DNA from: Halobacillus shinanisalinarum
Lineage (GTDB): Bacteria; Bacillota; Bacilli; Bacillales; Halobacillaceae
Assembly: GCF_022919835.1 (NCBI RefSeq)
Contig: NZ_CP095074.1
Span: 4,070,001 to 4,134,000, forward strand
DNA length: 64,000 bases
Direction of reading: 5' to 3'
Shown here: positions 43,707 to 53,502 of the stretch, piece by piece
How the letters are laid out: every line of letters begins with the position of its first letter
Numbering within the stretch: the first letter of the stretch is position 1
Translations under genes and position numbers: made by a program
The notes under the pieces: generated by a model
Seen by the model: only the letters and a program-made list of their open reading frames with translations
Databases searched by the model: none
What the model was told of the DNA's origin: nothing

Positions 43707-43889
43707 ATGCGTGAACACCATTCAAATAAAAGAAAATATGGTTGGGTTGACCAATGGGCAAAAATGACGGGAGAAAGAGCAAAAATAGATGCTAAAGTAA
43801 ACAATACCTACATTGTGTATGCTACAAAAGACGGTTTAGTGAAAGAATTCCCTAATGGTGAAGTAATACCATATACTGTGGCCCACTGA
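43707..43889 (+). CDS. small hypothetical protein, 60 aa
   Basis: A basic, soluble protein, MREHHSNKRKYGWVDQWAKM, ending KEFPNGEVIPYTVAH. The C-terminal NNTYIVYATKDGLVKEFPNG looks like a short beta hairpin. TAGGTGGTGG precedes the ATG. I do not recognise it. Confidence 0.6.
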   Translation: MREHHSNKRKYGWVDQWAKMTGERAKIDAKVNNTYIVYATKDGLVKEFPNGEVIPYTVAH

Positions 43890-43983
43890 TGGAAGTTTCA
43901 CTTTATCATTTGGTGACTTTTTGAACATCTTCTCTATATATACTTAAACCATTATGAGTAAAAACACTAAGGGGGAAACTAAC

Positions 43984-44565
<582 letters not shown>

Positions 44566-44625
44566 AATATGCATAGCCAGCTAAATTTGACTTGAGAACG
44601 GATCTCCTAGGGAAAGACTTTCATT

Positions 44626-44829
44626 TCATTCTTCTTTAGTTTCCTTTAGAACGCCTATGGCTATTTGTTTCATCTCATTCTTAATGTTTTCAGTAGCTTC
44701 TCGGTCTGTTGTTTTTATTACTATTTCAACATATTTATTGTACAAAATCACATACTCCATCCTATATGAGTAACCTTCTTTATACACCTTTTCCAAAACT
44801 TCATCTATACCTTTTTGTGAATTCTGTCT
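44626..44829 (-). pseudogene. remnant of an unidentified gene
   Basis: An open frame of 68 codons without a good start: GIDEVLEKVYKEGYSYRMEY, VEIVIKTTDREATENIKNEM, ending KETKEE. Codon pattern and sequence look protein-like, but no initiation site remains. The remaining bases to 45047 show no gene. Confidence 0.35.
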
Positions 44830-45047
44830 TCACCAAAAGGCGTGATTGCTTAACAACACAAACAGAAAATGATCAAACTTTTTTATAAAAACCATTCCTA
44901 AATCTGCTGGAAAAGAGTTCATTTTGATCAATCTTTTTTCAAAATGGATCTTTTTTATCGTAAAATATCGATTTGTGAGGTATTTTTGATCATTCTTTAT
45001 TTCAAAGCTGTTTGTTATGGATCTTTGCATAATTAAATGCAATAGTG

Positions 45048-45061
45048 CGAACGTGCATTCG
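45048..45061 (+). promoter_or_regulatory. LexA (SOS) box before yhaO
   Basis: CGAACGTGCATTCG matches the Gram-positive box CGAACRNRYGTTYG at all but one position, 50 bp before the yhaO ATG. From memory, the B. subtilis yhaONM operon is reported in the LexA regulon. Confidence 0.6.
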
Positions 45062-45111
45062 TTTGTTTGTTTTGTTAAACTTAAGGAAAATAAGAGTGAT
45101 GGAGGATAATT

Positions 45112-46359
45112 ATGAGTACACTTCGCTTTATCCATAGTGCTGATTTGCATCTCGATAGCCCATTTAAAGGAAGAGGCAGGCTTCCAGAAATCCTAAGAGA
45201 ACAAATGCGCGCAGGCACCTTTGAAGCATTTGATCGGTTAATTGAACAAGCGATATATCATCGGGTCGATTTTGTATTGATCGTCGGGGATTTATTTAAT
45301 GAAGAAACGCGAAGCTTAAAAGCACAAGTGCAGCTTCGTGAAGGATTTAAACGTTTGGAAAAACATGATATTACTGTGTTTATCAGCTATGGAAATCATG
45401 ATTACATTCAGGGCATGCGTTATCCGATTACATATCCGAATAATGTACATAGTTTTGACCAGGAGACCGTTAAGGCTATCCCTTTCTACCGAGACGATAA
45501 CCATCTTGCCAACATTTATGGATTCAGCTATGTAAACCGTGAAGTAAAAGATAGAAAAGTGAAAGAGTTCGTTAAAGAGGGAACACCTGTCTATCACATT
45601 GGTATGCTTCATGGAAGCCTTGAAACGAACGGTGATCATGATGTCTACGCCCCCTTTAAATTAGAAGAATTGCGTCAACAGCCCATGGATTATTGGGCGC
45701 TTGGACACATCCATAAGTGGCAGCATCTATCGGAGCATCCTCCTATTGTATATCCGGGAAACATTCAAGCACGATCTCGTAAGGAACAAGGTGAGAAGGG
45801 ATGCTCGCTCGTACAGCTCGGGGAAGAAAATAAGATCCAACAGACCTTTATTCCACTGCATAGCTTCACATTTGAAGAGGTATCGCTTCCTGCCGAGACT
45901 TTGGAGCGCCCTGAAGAGTTAGAGGCTATATTTGAACAAGCGAAAGAAGAAGTCCAAGTCGATTATCCAGTCATGTTGAGCGTGACTCTGTATGGAAGAA
46001 ATGGAGTCTTGCAAAAGTGGCAGACAGAAGGAGTTATACAAGAGTGGGTGGATCTCATCAACGAAGCCGAGGACTTAGAAAAATCATGGGTTTGGATTGA
46101 TGATGTTACGGTTTACGACCGACCTGCTTTTGACATCGATGAGTTGAGGATGGGCCATGACTTTACAGGTGAATACATACGAAATGCTGAACAGCTCACT
46201 TTAGAAGAATGGAGGGAGCATTTATCCCCCTTGTATCAAAATCGCCGTGCTGCAAAATATTTGGATTCATTAGCTGAATCAGACCATAAGGAAATAATAG
46301 AACGAGCCAAACAGTTGGTTGTTGAGCAGCTATTGTCCGAAGGGATGATGAATGAATGA
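45112..46359 (+). CDS. yhaO: DNA double-strand-break repair nuclease-like YhaO
   Basis: This 415-residue metallophosphoesterase of the SbcD/Mre11 type has FIHSADLHLDSPF (D-x-H), FVLIVGDLFNEETR, SYGNHDY (G-N-H-D), MLHGSLE and ALGHIHKWQ, which hold the metal ligands. It is the nuclease partner of the YhaN ATPase, and their stop and start overlap by 4 bp. The SOS box upstream supports a DNA-repair role. GGAGGATAATT precedes the ATG. Confidence 0.9.
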   Translation: MSTLRFIHSADLHLDSPFKGRGRLPEILREQMRAGTFEAFDRLIEQAIYHRVDFVLIVGDLFNEETRSLKAQVQLREGFKRLEKHDITVFISYGNHDYIQGMRYPITYPNNVHSFDQETVKAIPFYRDDNHLANIYGFSYVNREVKDRKVKEFVKEGTPVYHIGMLHGSLETNGDHDVYAPFKLEELRQQPMDYWALGHIHKWQHLSEHPPIVYPGNIQARSRKEQGEKGCSLVQLGEENKIQQTFIPLHSFTFEEVSLPAETLERPEELEAIFEQAKEEVQVDYPVMLSVTLYGRNGVLQKWQTEGVIQEWVDLINEAEDLEKSWVWIDDVTVYDRPAFDIDELRMGHDFTGEYIRNAEQLTLEEWREHLSPLYQNRRAAKYLDSLAESDHKEIIERAKQLVVEQLLSEGMMNE

Positions 46360-49340
46360 AAATACAAGCTTTGCACATTTATGGTTTTGGTAGATGGAGA
46401 GACTTCCCCATTACATTGCCAGCGAATGATTTTGTCTTCATATCAGGCGATAATGAAGCAGGGAAATCAACCATTCGAACCTTCATTCTATTTGTTTTAT
46501 TTGGATTGCCTCCTAAACAAAGAATGCATTACCAGCCGAAAACAGGTGGACCTGTAGGTGGGATGCTCGTAATACATACGAAGAATTATGGAGAGGTAAG
46601 GATTGAACGGGTTCATGACCGAAATAATGGGGCAGCTGTCTGTCGGCTTGCTAATGGTGAAGAACGGGATGAAAGGTTTCTGAGGGAGTTAACGGCTAAC
46701 CTTACACAAGCAGCTTATCAATCCATTTATAGTTTTAGCGCGGAGGATTTAACAGAGTTACATGGACTAACAGGTGAAGATTTAGGAGAAGTCTTGCTAA
46801 GTGTTGGTTTAACAGGCTCTGATCATATTTATCACACGAACAAACGGCTTGAAAAGGAACTTGAAGATCGCTTTAAGCCGAAGGGGAAGAAGCCAATACT
46901 CAATCAACAACTCCATGCTTTAGAAGAAGTGGACAAGCAGCAGGTTGTTTCAGAAGCTGAGGTGCTTCAATATCAACAAGTCATTGAGGAAAAACAAGAA
47001 CTGGTTGACAGGCTTGAGGAAGTGGATAGAATCATTCAGCGGCAGCGATTAAAAAGTTCCAGCTATGTTCGACTTCAAAAGGTTCTGCCTCTTATACAAG
47101 AATATCATCAAATTGTCCATGAGACTTACCAAGCACCTGTTCAGACCTTCCCTGAGCATGGGAAGGAGCGGCTGCATAGACTACAAGAATCCTTATTGCC
47201 CCTGGAAAGTGAACATCGGCTGTTACTGTCTAAATGGAAAGAGAAACGGCATCGCAAAGACCAATTACAAGTCGAATCTTCACTTTCACTTGATAAGGCA
47301 ATAGAGATTTTAGAAAAAAAACCTTCCTATGATCAGGCTGATCAGGATGCCCAGCGTTTATACGACAGTATCAGAAGGATAAAGGAACAAGTAAGTTCAG
47401 AATTAGATGAACTTCACATTGACGAGCATGAACTCCGTGAATATGATCTTCCCTTTTATATAGAAGAAACTTGGCGAAATTTAAAAAACGAAGCCCAGGT
47501 TATTGATGGAGAAGAGGAAAGATTGCTTGAGGACGAACATGCTTTAACAAGGCAAAAAAAGCGGCTTAAAGAGCAGATGGATGAACTGAAACGCAGAGGG
47601 CCTAATGAGGAAGAAGTGGTCCAGCAACAGAAGATCGTTAACTCATATGTTCAAGAAGGGGCCCAGGGTGAGGGTTCGCAATTAAATCGGGTAGAAATGA
47701 CGATAAAGGAAAAGAAGGCAGCAACCAAACGGTGGTTTACTGTCTCTGTGATATTACTGATAATAAGTAGCTTATCTGTTTTTTTTGTTTCAAACTTAAT
47801 CGTGCCTTTCGTTATTGTGGTTATTGGCATAGTGGTCGCCACAGCTGCCTTTTTCATTAGACGAACGGCCAGTGAGTATAGTCAATTGCTTGAGAGCATG
47901 AAGCAAAAGGAAAGGCCGGAAGAGTTAAGTGAGGCCGACTATTTGCAGGCTAAGCAGTTGATTGAACAGTATGACAAGGCTCGAGGCGAATATTCGTATA
48001 TGAAGGATCGCCTAAGACAGTTAGAACATGAAACATTGATTATTAGTGAAAAAGGACACAATCTTAAAGAACGGAAGCAACGATTAGGCGCACTCATTGA
48101 TGAACAAACAACGGTTTATCCCTTCTTATCATCGTTGAAATCAGGACACTGGGAACAGCTTTATCACTTATTAAAACAAGTGAAGGAAAAGCAAAAAGAA
48201 GCGGATGATTTAGAGGTGGAACTAAAGGCAGTGCAACAAGTAAAAGCAGACATACTACAGGCGTTAGATGATTTTTATTCTACTCAAAATGGGGAGGCTG
48301 CCAGACAATCAGTATCGGACAAATTTGCCGCCTTAGCTACCTGGGTAGAAAAACAACAAGCGATGACTGTTGAAATCAGCCGGATTCAGGAAGAAGTGGC
48401 TCATTACGAAGAAGAGCTCCAACGTGTCAATCATCAAATCTACCCACATCAAACAGAAAAATCGAACCTGTTGGACCGTGCTTGTGCCAATGATGTGGAG
48501 CAATTTTATGAACAGGCGATGCTTGTTGAACAAAAAAGAGAACGCGAGAAGCACAAAGAACAATTAATTGTACAGATAAAAAGTATGTTGAACCAACAAG
48601 ATCAGTCTGCCTTCGAAATTTGGGAAAAGCCAAAAGATCCATCTGGACTAGCGGTTGAAATTGATGAAATCGATAGGGAACTTCAATCGCTTGAGGAGGA
48701 ACAGAAATCATTACAAGAAAACATTGCTGAAAAAAAACACCGGCTGGAATTTCTTGAAAGTTCTGAGCAACATTCTAAGCTCCTTCACCAGCGATCAGTT
48801 GAACAGTCCGCATTTAATGAACAAGCAAAGGAATGGGCAGTTTACCAGATCGCATCAAAAGTATTAAAGTCTACAAAAGCACGTTATCAAGAAAAGCATC
48901 TACCTCAAGTAATCAAGCGTGCGGAGAATTTCTTTATGCGTTTAACGCTAGGTAAATATGATCGTTTATTTATAGATCAGAATGCTGCCCATTTAGTGGT
49001 ACAGGATGAACAAGGTCATCTTTATACAACCAATGAACTGTCGAGAGGTACGGCTGATCAACTATATGTTGCACTCAGGCTGGCTTTGGGTGAATCGATG
49101 TCTCATACAATCCAAGCCCCGTTCATCGTAGACGATGCCTTTGTCAACTTTGATGAGACAAGGCGAAAGGTTATGATGGAGCTTCTTCGTTCATTATCGA
49201 ACAAGAATCAGATCATTGTTTTCACATATAGAAAGGATCTGGCTGAAGAATGGAACGGATATTTCCTGCCCTCTGGAAAAACTAAATCAAGGATTAGGTC
49301 GCAAATTGGCAGTATTAATGATAAAATGTTTTCAGATTAA
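46356..49340 (+). CDS. yhaN: SMC-like ATPase YhaN
   Basis: This 994-residue Rad50/SbcC-like protein has Walker A FISGDNEAGKSTIRTF near residue 33 and long coiled coils (about 180-450 and 510-830). A two-helix membrane segment lies in the middle (about 463-505, WFTVSVILLIISSLSVFF), and the C-terminal ABC signature ELSRGTADQLYVALRLALGE is followed by Walker B PFIVDDAFVNFD. The membrane hairpin is a YhaN feature not seen in SbcC. It acts with YhaO on DNA ends, probably at the membrane (inference). Confidence 0.9.
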   Translation: MKIQALHIYGFGRWRDFPITLPANDFVFISGDNEAGKSTIRTFILFVLFGLPPKQRMHYQPKTGGPVGGMLVIHTKNYGEVRIERVHDRNNGAAVCRLANGEERDERFLRELTANLTQAAYQSIYSFSAEDLTELHGLTGEDLGEVLLSVGLTGSDHIYHTNKRLEKELEDRFKPKGKKPILNQQLHALEEVDKQQVVSEAEVLQYQQVIEEKQELVDRLEEVDRIIQRQRLKSSSYVRLQKVLPLIQEYHQIVHETYQAPVQTFPEHGKERLHRLQESLLPLESEHRLLLSKWKEKRHRKDQLQVESSLSLDKAIEILEKKPSYDQADQDAQRLYDSIRRIKEQVSSELDELHIDEHELREYDLPFYIEETWRNLKNEAQVIDGEEERLLEDEHALTRQKKRLKEQMDELKRRGPNEEEVVQQQKIVNSYVQEGAQGEGSQLNRVEMTIKEKKAATKRWFTVSVILLIISSLSVFFVSNLIVPFVIVVIGIVVATAAFFIRRTASEYSQLLESMKQKERPEELSEADYLQAKQLIEQYDKARGEYSYMKDRLRQLEHETLIISEKGHNLKERKQRLGALIDEQTTVYPFLSSLKSGHWEQLYHLLKQVKEKQKEADDLEVELKAVQQVKADILQALDDFYSTQNGEAARQSVSDKFAALATWVEKQQAMTVEISRIQEEVAHYEEELQRVNHQIYPHQTEKSNLLDRACANDVEQFYEQAMLVEQKREREKHKEQLIVQIKSMLNQQDQSAFEIWEKPKDPSGLAVEIDEIDRELQSLEEEQKSLQENIAEKKHRLEFLESSEQHSKLLHQRSVEQSAFNEQAKEWAVYQIASKVLKSTKARYQEKHLPQVIKRAENFFMRLTLGKYDRLFIDQNAAHLVVQDEQGHLYTTNELSRGTADQLYVALRLALGESMSHTIQAPFIVDDAFVNFDETRRKVMMELLRSLSNKNQIIVFTYRKDLAEEWNGYFLPSGKTKSRIRSQIGSINDKMFSD

Positions 49341-49369
49341 ATGATGACAAAGCAAGTGGAGGGTTTCCA

Positions 49370-49927
49370 TTGCCAGAAAAGCACAAGCAAGACTGGACAA
49401 AATATGAAGAGACGATTGAACAGTTTATACAGGTCATAGCAAAAAACATGAGTTTATATGGAGTGACACCTTCCATTGGTCGATTGTATGGGGTGCTTTA
49501 TTTTGCAGAGGACCCTATGACGCTTGATGACATGCGGTCAGCTCTCGAAATGAGTAAAACCAGCATGTCTACAGGTGTACGAGCTTTATCCGATATGAAA
49601 ATGGTGGAACCGTCGTTTAAGAAGGGGGTACGTAAAGATTTATACAAATCTGAGGAAGACTGGTATAAATCTTTCACCTCACTTTTCGGTAGTAGATGGA
49701 GACACCATACGGAAACCAACATTGAGGAAGCCGATGAGGCCATTCAAGAACTGTTAACGATTAAAGATCATACGGATGATGAATCATTAAAAGAAAAGAT
49801 TGACATTGATATTGAACGTCTGCAATACGCCCAAAATTATTATCGGTGGCTTATGCGGTTTATCTATGTCGTAGAATCCGGCGAGATTTTTGAGTATGTA
49901 CCTAAGATTGATCAAAAAAACAAATGA
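49370..49927 (+). CDS. GbsR/OpcR-family MarR-type regulator, copy A
   Basis: This 185-residue regulator has a winged HTH, YFAEDPMTLDDMRSALEMSK-TSMSTGVRALSDMKMV, then KKGVRKDLYKSEEDWYKSF, as in GbsR-type choline/betaine sensors. The effector-binding helix is not obviously modified. TTG at 49370 follows GGAGGGTTTCCA. It lies between yhaN and yhaM, possibly cotranscribed with yhaON. A paralogue (57048) guards opuA, so this copy may serve a distant betaine-related operon. Confidence 0.85.
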   Translation: MPEKHKQDWTKYEETIEQFIQVIAKNMSLYGVTPSIGRLYGVLYFAEDPMTLDDMRSALEMSKTSMSTGVRALSDMKMVEPSFKKGVRKDLYKSEEDWYKSFTSLFGSRWRHHTETNIEEADEAIQELLTIKDHTDDESLKEKIDIDIERLQYAQNYYRWLMRFIYVVESGEIFEYVPKIDQKNK

Positions 49928-50040
49928 CATTTACAGAGGGAGTATCGGAACAAAAATGACTCCTTTGTCAGCTTAACTGAACCAATATGCAAGACTGTTC
50001 CTGTCTCTTATCCTAAAGAAAGGTATTTTGGGTAAAGACG

Positions 50041-50046
50041 TATAAT
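50041..50046 (+). promoter_or_regulatory. -10 element before yhaM
   Basis: TATAAT, 38 bp before the yhaM ATG. It overlaps an upstream in-frame GTG/ATG, supporting the later start. Confidence 0.5.
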
Positions 50047-50083
50047 GGGAACAGTCTTTTTACTTAGAGGAGGAGATGCCAAA

Positions 50084-51028
50084 ATGAAGAAAGGAATTGC
50101 CCATTACACATTAGGGGATACCTTCGATCACTATCTGATGATTAAATCAGCTGTTAAAGGAGTGGCTAGCAACAATAAGCCCTTTTTAACATTATTGTTA
50201 ACTGATACGACAGGAGAGATTGATGCTAAACTTTGGGAGTCTACTCCTGAAGATGAATCACTATTTCAACAAGGGGAGCTTGTCAAGGTACAGGGGGAGG
50301 TAGGTCAATTCCGCAACAAGCCGCAGCTGAAAATTCAAAGCATTCGACCTGCACAGCCTACAGATGGGATTCAGGCAACGGACTTTATAGAAAAAGCACC
50401 TGTTAATAAAGAAGACTTAATGGAGCGTTTAACCGAAGCCATTTTTGAGATGAAAAATCCCACTATTCAACGAATAACAAAGCACTTCCTGAAGCATTAT
50501 CAAAAAGATTTGTTAAGTTATCCAGCGGCCGTTCGAAATCACCATGAGTATGTATCTGGACTTGCTCACCACATTGTATCGATGTTAAACATTGCAAAAG
50601 AATTAACTATTCTTTATCCAGATATTAATAAGGATTTGCTGTATGCTGGAATTATCCTGCATGATTTAGGAAAGCTTAAAGAGCTCTCAACAGCTACATC
50701 ACCCAGTTACACCTTAGAGGGAAAATTGATTGGCCATATTCCACTCATGGTGGAAGAAATTCGGGTGGTAGCCGATGAACTGCACATTAAAGGGGAAGTG
50801 GTCACGATCTTACAGCATATGATTTTATCTCATCATGGCAGGTCTGAATGGGGAAGTCCAAAGCCGCCACTCGTGAGAGAAGCAGAATTGCTTCATCAAA
50901 TTGACATGATGGATGCTGGATTGAATATGTTAAATCGGTCACTACAAAAAGTGGGACCGGGAGAATTTACAGAAAGAATCTATGCGATGGACCAACGTAC
51001 ATTTTACAAACCAACGTTTGAGGACTGA
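50084..51028 (+). CDS. yhaM: 3'-5' exoribonuclease YhaM
   Basis: This 314-residue enzyme has exactly the B. subtilis length. The N-terminal OB-fold (SAVKGVASNNKPFLTLLLTD) is followed by an HD hydrolase domain with HHEYVSGLAHHIVSML, GIILHDLGKL and MILSHHGRSEWG, which hold the metal ligands. It degrades RNA and single-stranded DNA 3' to 5' and needs Mn2+ or Co2+. ATG 50084 follows GGAGGAGATGCC. Confidence 0.95.
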   Translation: MKKGIAHYTLGDTFDHYLMIKSAVKGVASNNKPFLTLLLTDTTGEIDAKLWESTPEDESLFQQGELVKVQGEVGQFRNKPQLKIQSIRPAQPTDGIQATDFIEKAPVNKEDLMERLTEAIFEMKNPTIQRITKHFLKHYQKDLLSYPAAVRNHHEYVSGLAHHIVSMLNIAKELTILYPDINKDLLYAGIILHDLGKLKELSTATSPSYTLEGKLIGHIPLMVEEIRVVADELHIKGEVVTILQHMILSHHGRSEWGSPKPPLVREAELLHQIDMMDAGLNMLNRSLQKVGPGEFTERIYAMDQRTFYKPTFED

Positions 51029-51052
51029 GGATAGATCATAGGGGATAGAGGA

Positions 51053-52318
51053 ATGAAGTGGAAAGACTGGGATAGGAATTTAAAAATTCGTCTGTTTGGG
51101 GAAGGGACGATGAATGTATTGTTTTGGGCATTTTTCCCCTTCATGACGATCTATTTTGAACGTTCATTTGGTAAGGGTTCGGCCGGGGTGTTGCTCGTAC
51201 TCTCACAAGTGTTTTCAGTAGCAGCGAGTTTAATAGGCGGATACTGTGCTGATCGATTTGGTCGGAAGAAGATGATGGTATTTGCGGCTATAGGGGAAAG
51301 TGTATCGTTTGTATTGTTTGCTGCAGCTAACTCTCCATGGTTAAGCTCTCCATTACTGACGTTCTTTTCGTTTAGTCTATTAGGAGTGTTTGGTGCATTG
51401 TATTGGCCTGCTTCCCACGCGATGGTTGCAGATGTGGTTTCAGAGAAACATAGAGCAAGTGTATTTGCCGTGTTCTATACGTCGATCAATATTGCTGTCG
51501 TTATTGGTCCCATCGTGGGCAGTTACATATTTTATACCCATCGGTTTGAAATGCTCCTTACTGGTGTGATTATAACAGCTATTTTAGCCATTATTTTAGC
51601 TTATTTCCTTGATGAAACGACTACCTTGAAAGAACGTGTGAAGGAAAAAGGAAATAAATGGACGTCAGTGTTATGGGAAGAGCTGAGTGACTACAGGATT
51701 ATTGCTAAAGATAGAACATTTTTGTTATTTATCATAGCCGGGGTGCTTGTTTCGCAAACCTTTATGCAGCTTGATATTCTCATCGCCGTTTATACGAGTG
51801 AAGTTGTGCAGGAGCAGACGCTTGTTCATATTGGAGATTTCAAATGGACGATTTCAGGAGAACGCGCCTTTGGATTAATCTTGGCAGAGAATGGTTTGCT
51901 TGTTGCTTTATTTACGGTTATTGTTACTAGGTACATGAATCGTTTAAAAGAAAAGCGAGTATTCATTTCCTCGTGCCTTCTTTACGCTTTTGGTGTGACT
52001 CTTTACGGTTTAACCCAAAATGTTTGGGTATTTATCTTGGCTATGGCTATTTTCACATTGGCTGAATTAATGGTCGTCGGCATCCAGGAGAGCTTTATTG
52101 CAAAGCTTGCGCCTGAAAATATGAGGGGACAATATTTTTCTGCTGCTTCCCTAAGGTTTACTTTAGGACGTTTACTTGCACCTTTTTCTTTAGTAGCGAC
52201 AAATTATTTTAGCTATCAAGTGGTTTTTACTGTAATCGGTCTGTTAGCCATTGGTGGTGCAATGACCTATGCATTCATGTTTAGCAAAATGGAAAAAGGG
52301 TCCTTGTCCAATTCCTAA
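51053..52318 (+). CDS. MFS transporter, drug-efflux type
   Basis: This 421-residue protein has 12 predicted membrane helices. Motif A is GGYCADRFGRKKMMVFA between helices 2 and 3, and the helix-5 region is SINIAVVIGPIVGSYIFY. It has the DHA1-type layout. Substrate unknown. It starts 24 bp after yhaM and is probably cotranscribed. B. subtilis lacks an MFS gene here, so this is a local addition. Confidence 0.85.
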   Translation: MKWKDWDRNLKIRLFGEGTMNVLFWAFFPFMTIYFERSFGKGSAGVLLVLSQVFSVAASLIGGYCADRFGRKKMMVFAAIGESVSFVLFAAANSPWLSSPLLTFFSFSLLGVFGALYWPASHAMVADVVSEKHRASVFAVFYTSINIAVVIGPIVGSYIFYTHRFEMLLTGVIITAILAIILAYFLDETTTLKERVKEKGNKWTSVLWEELSDYRIIAKDRTFLLFIIAGVLVSQTFMQLDILIAVYTSEVVQEQTLVHIGDFKWTISGERAFGLILAENGLLVALFTVIVTRYMNRLKEKRVFISSCLLYAFGVTLYGLTQNVWVFILAMAIFTLAELMVVGIQESFIAKLAPENMRGQYFSAASLRFTLGRLLAPFSLVATNYFSYQVVFTVIGLLAIGGAMTYAFMFSKMEKGSLSNS

Positions 52319-52377
52319 TCATATTTATGTGCATCCATTCATAAAATGATAATAAATGGGACAGGGAGGATATCGCA

Positions 52378-52572
52378 ATGATATTTGGTATTCCAATTTG
52401 GGTGTTTTTTTGCATTGTTTTCATATTCATAAGCGGATACATGGCATTCCGTGCTATGAGAGCAGAACAAAAGATAGAGCAACAGTTTATCGAGCGTGAG
52501 GGACGGGTTTATTTGGCTAGAATGAACGAGGAAAAGGAAAAGCGAGAGAAAAAAGCGAGAGATGTGGTTTGA
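52378..52572 (+). CDS. yhaL: YhaL-like sporulation protein
   Basis: This 64-residue single-pass protein has the hydrophobic PIWVFFCIVFIFISGYMAFR, then a charged tail with FIEREGRVYLARMNEEKEKR, which matches YhaL (E-R-E-G-x-V-Y-x-x-R-M). GGGAGGATATCGCA precedes the ATG. It has a sporulation link in B. subtilis and an unknown mechanism. Confidence 0.85.
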   Translation: MIFGIPIWVFFCIVFIFISGYMAFRAMRAEQKIEQQFIEREGRVYLARMNEEKEKREKKARDVV

Positions 52573-52608
52573 AAAAGCGTGAGAAAGAGGCCATATCTTA
52601 ACTAGAAA

Positions 52609-52640
52609 GAAGCCAGGTGGTTTAAACCACCTGGCTTTTG
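52609..52640 (+). terminator. yhaL terminator
   Basis: AAGCCAGGTGG, loop TTTAAA, CCACCTGGCTTTTG. Confidence 0.9.
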
Positions 52641-52724
52641 TTCTTGTTTAGGAAACTATAAAAGCGAGTGGTAAACTCTTACCAAACCGTAGGAGGATAA
52701 TGAAAATGGGAAATAGGCGTTCTG

Positions 52725-53200
52725 GTATGATCAAACGAATATGAAACGACCATTTTGATGGTTTTTGGTTTTTCCATGCGGATCGGTTTCCTGAAGAACA
52801 AAGAAACGGTGGAAGAAACGATCCATTGTGGAACCAAAAACATCGGTTATGCTCGTTACGAATGCTTAGGGTGCGAAGGAAATCCAGCTCCTAGGTTTGT
52901 TTGCTTTACTTGTAAAAGTCGCTTTTGTCATACGGTTGGTAAAAATATACGGATGAATGGTCTAAAAACAACAAGAATTGTTCCCCATTGTCATATGGTG
53001 TTTAACACCCCAAAAAAACTTAGGAAAGTGTTCTATGAAGATCGGAAAAAGCTGAATGCTTTAAGTAAACAAGTGGCTGAAGTCTTTCAATATCATAACT
53101 ACAGCAAGAGTAAGAAACAAGGGTTACAGTCAGGCATTACTACAGTCATTTATATCTTTGGCATCCTTTATCATTATATGGAAAAAAGAGTTCGGAAAGA
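52725..53200 (+). pseudogene. IS91-family transposase, N-terminal remnant
   Basis: Shifted frames give HFDGFWFFHADRFPEEQ, then GYARYECLGCEGNPAPRFVC and FTCKSRFCH (Zn-binding C-x-x-C, C-x-x-C-x-x-x-F-C) and HCHMVFNTPKKLRKVF, KLNALSKQVAEVFQYH. All are hallmarks of IS91-type transposase N-termini. There is a stop near the start, a frameshift, and truncation after VIYIFG. The catalytic Y and HUH parts are absent. Confidence 0.8.
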
Positions 53201-53218
53201 AATGGAGGAAACGTGGGT

Positions 53219-53452
53219 ATGTCTAACCGAAAAGAACTGGATAAAAAGGATAAAAGTCAGGAGGGTTGGTTAGATGAAGAACTCGTTATCGTTGAATTTG
53301 AATGTATAGATTGTAAGAAAACCGATGATGTACCGGACTATATCATTGATGAATGTAGTCTGGATCTCAAAAAGGGAGAGGAAGTCGAATTAGAATGTCC
53401 GTTCTGCCACGGCACTATGATTAAAGCGAAAAATGCCCCAAGTGATGAATAA
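53219..53452 (+). CDS. small zinc-ribbon protein, 77 aa
   Basis: Two C-x-x-C pairs (CIDC at about residues 32-35 and CPFC at 60-63) predict a zinc ribbon. The middle KTDDVPDYIIDECSLDLKKG is acidic. ATG 53219 follows GGAGGAAACGTGGGT; GTG 53213 is less well placed. Not recognised. It directly follows the IS91 remnant. Confidence 0.65.
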   Translation: MSNRKELDKKDKSQEGWLDEELVIVEFECIDCKKTDDVPDYIIDECSLDLKKGEEVELECPFCHGTMIKAKNAPSDE

Positions 53453-53464
53453 GTCACTTGGGGC
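53434..53464 (+). terminator. terminator overlapping the zinc-ribbon gene's 3' end
   Basis: GCCCCAAGTGA, loop TGAATAAG (holding the stop codon), TCACTTGGGGC. T run absent. Confidence 0.65.
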
Positions 53465-53502
53465 GTGAGTTAGTTAAGTCGCGTTAGCGATTTTGGTTAT
53501 TG

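Noticed and set aside
47651..47857. Antisense ORF in yhaN
   Set aside because: Complement of the membrane hairpin of YhaN.
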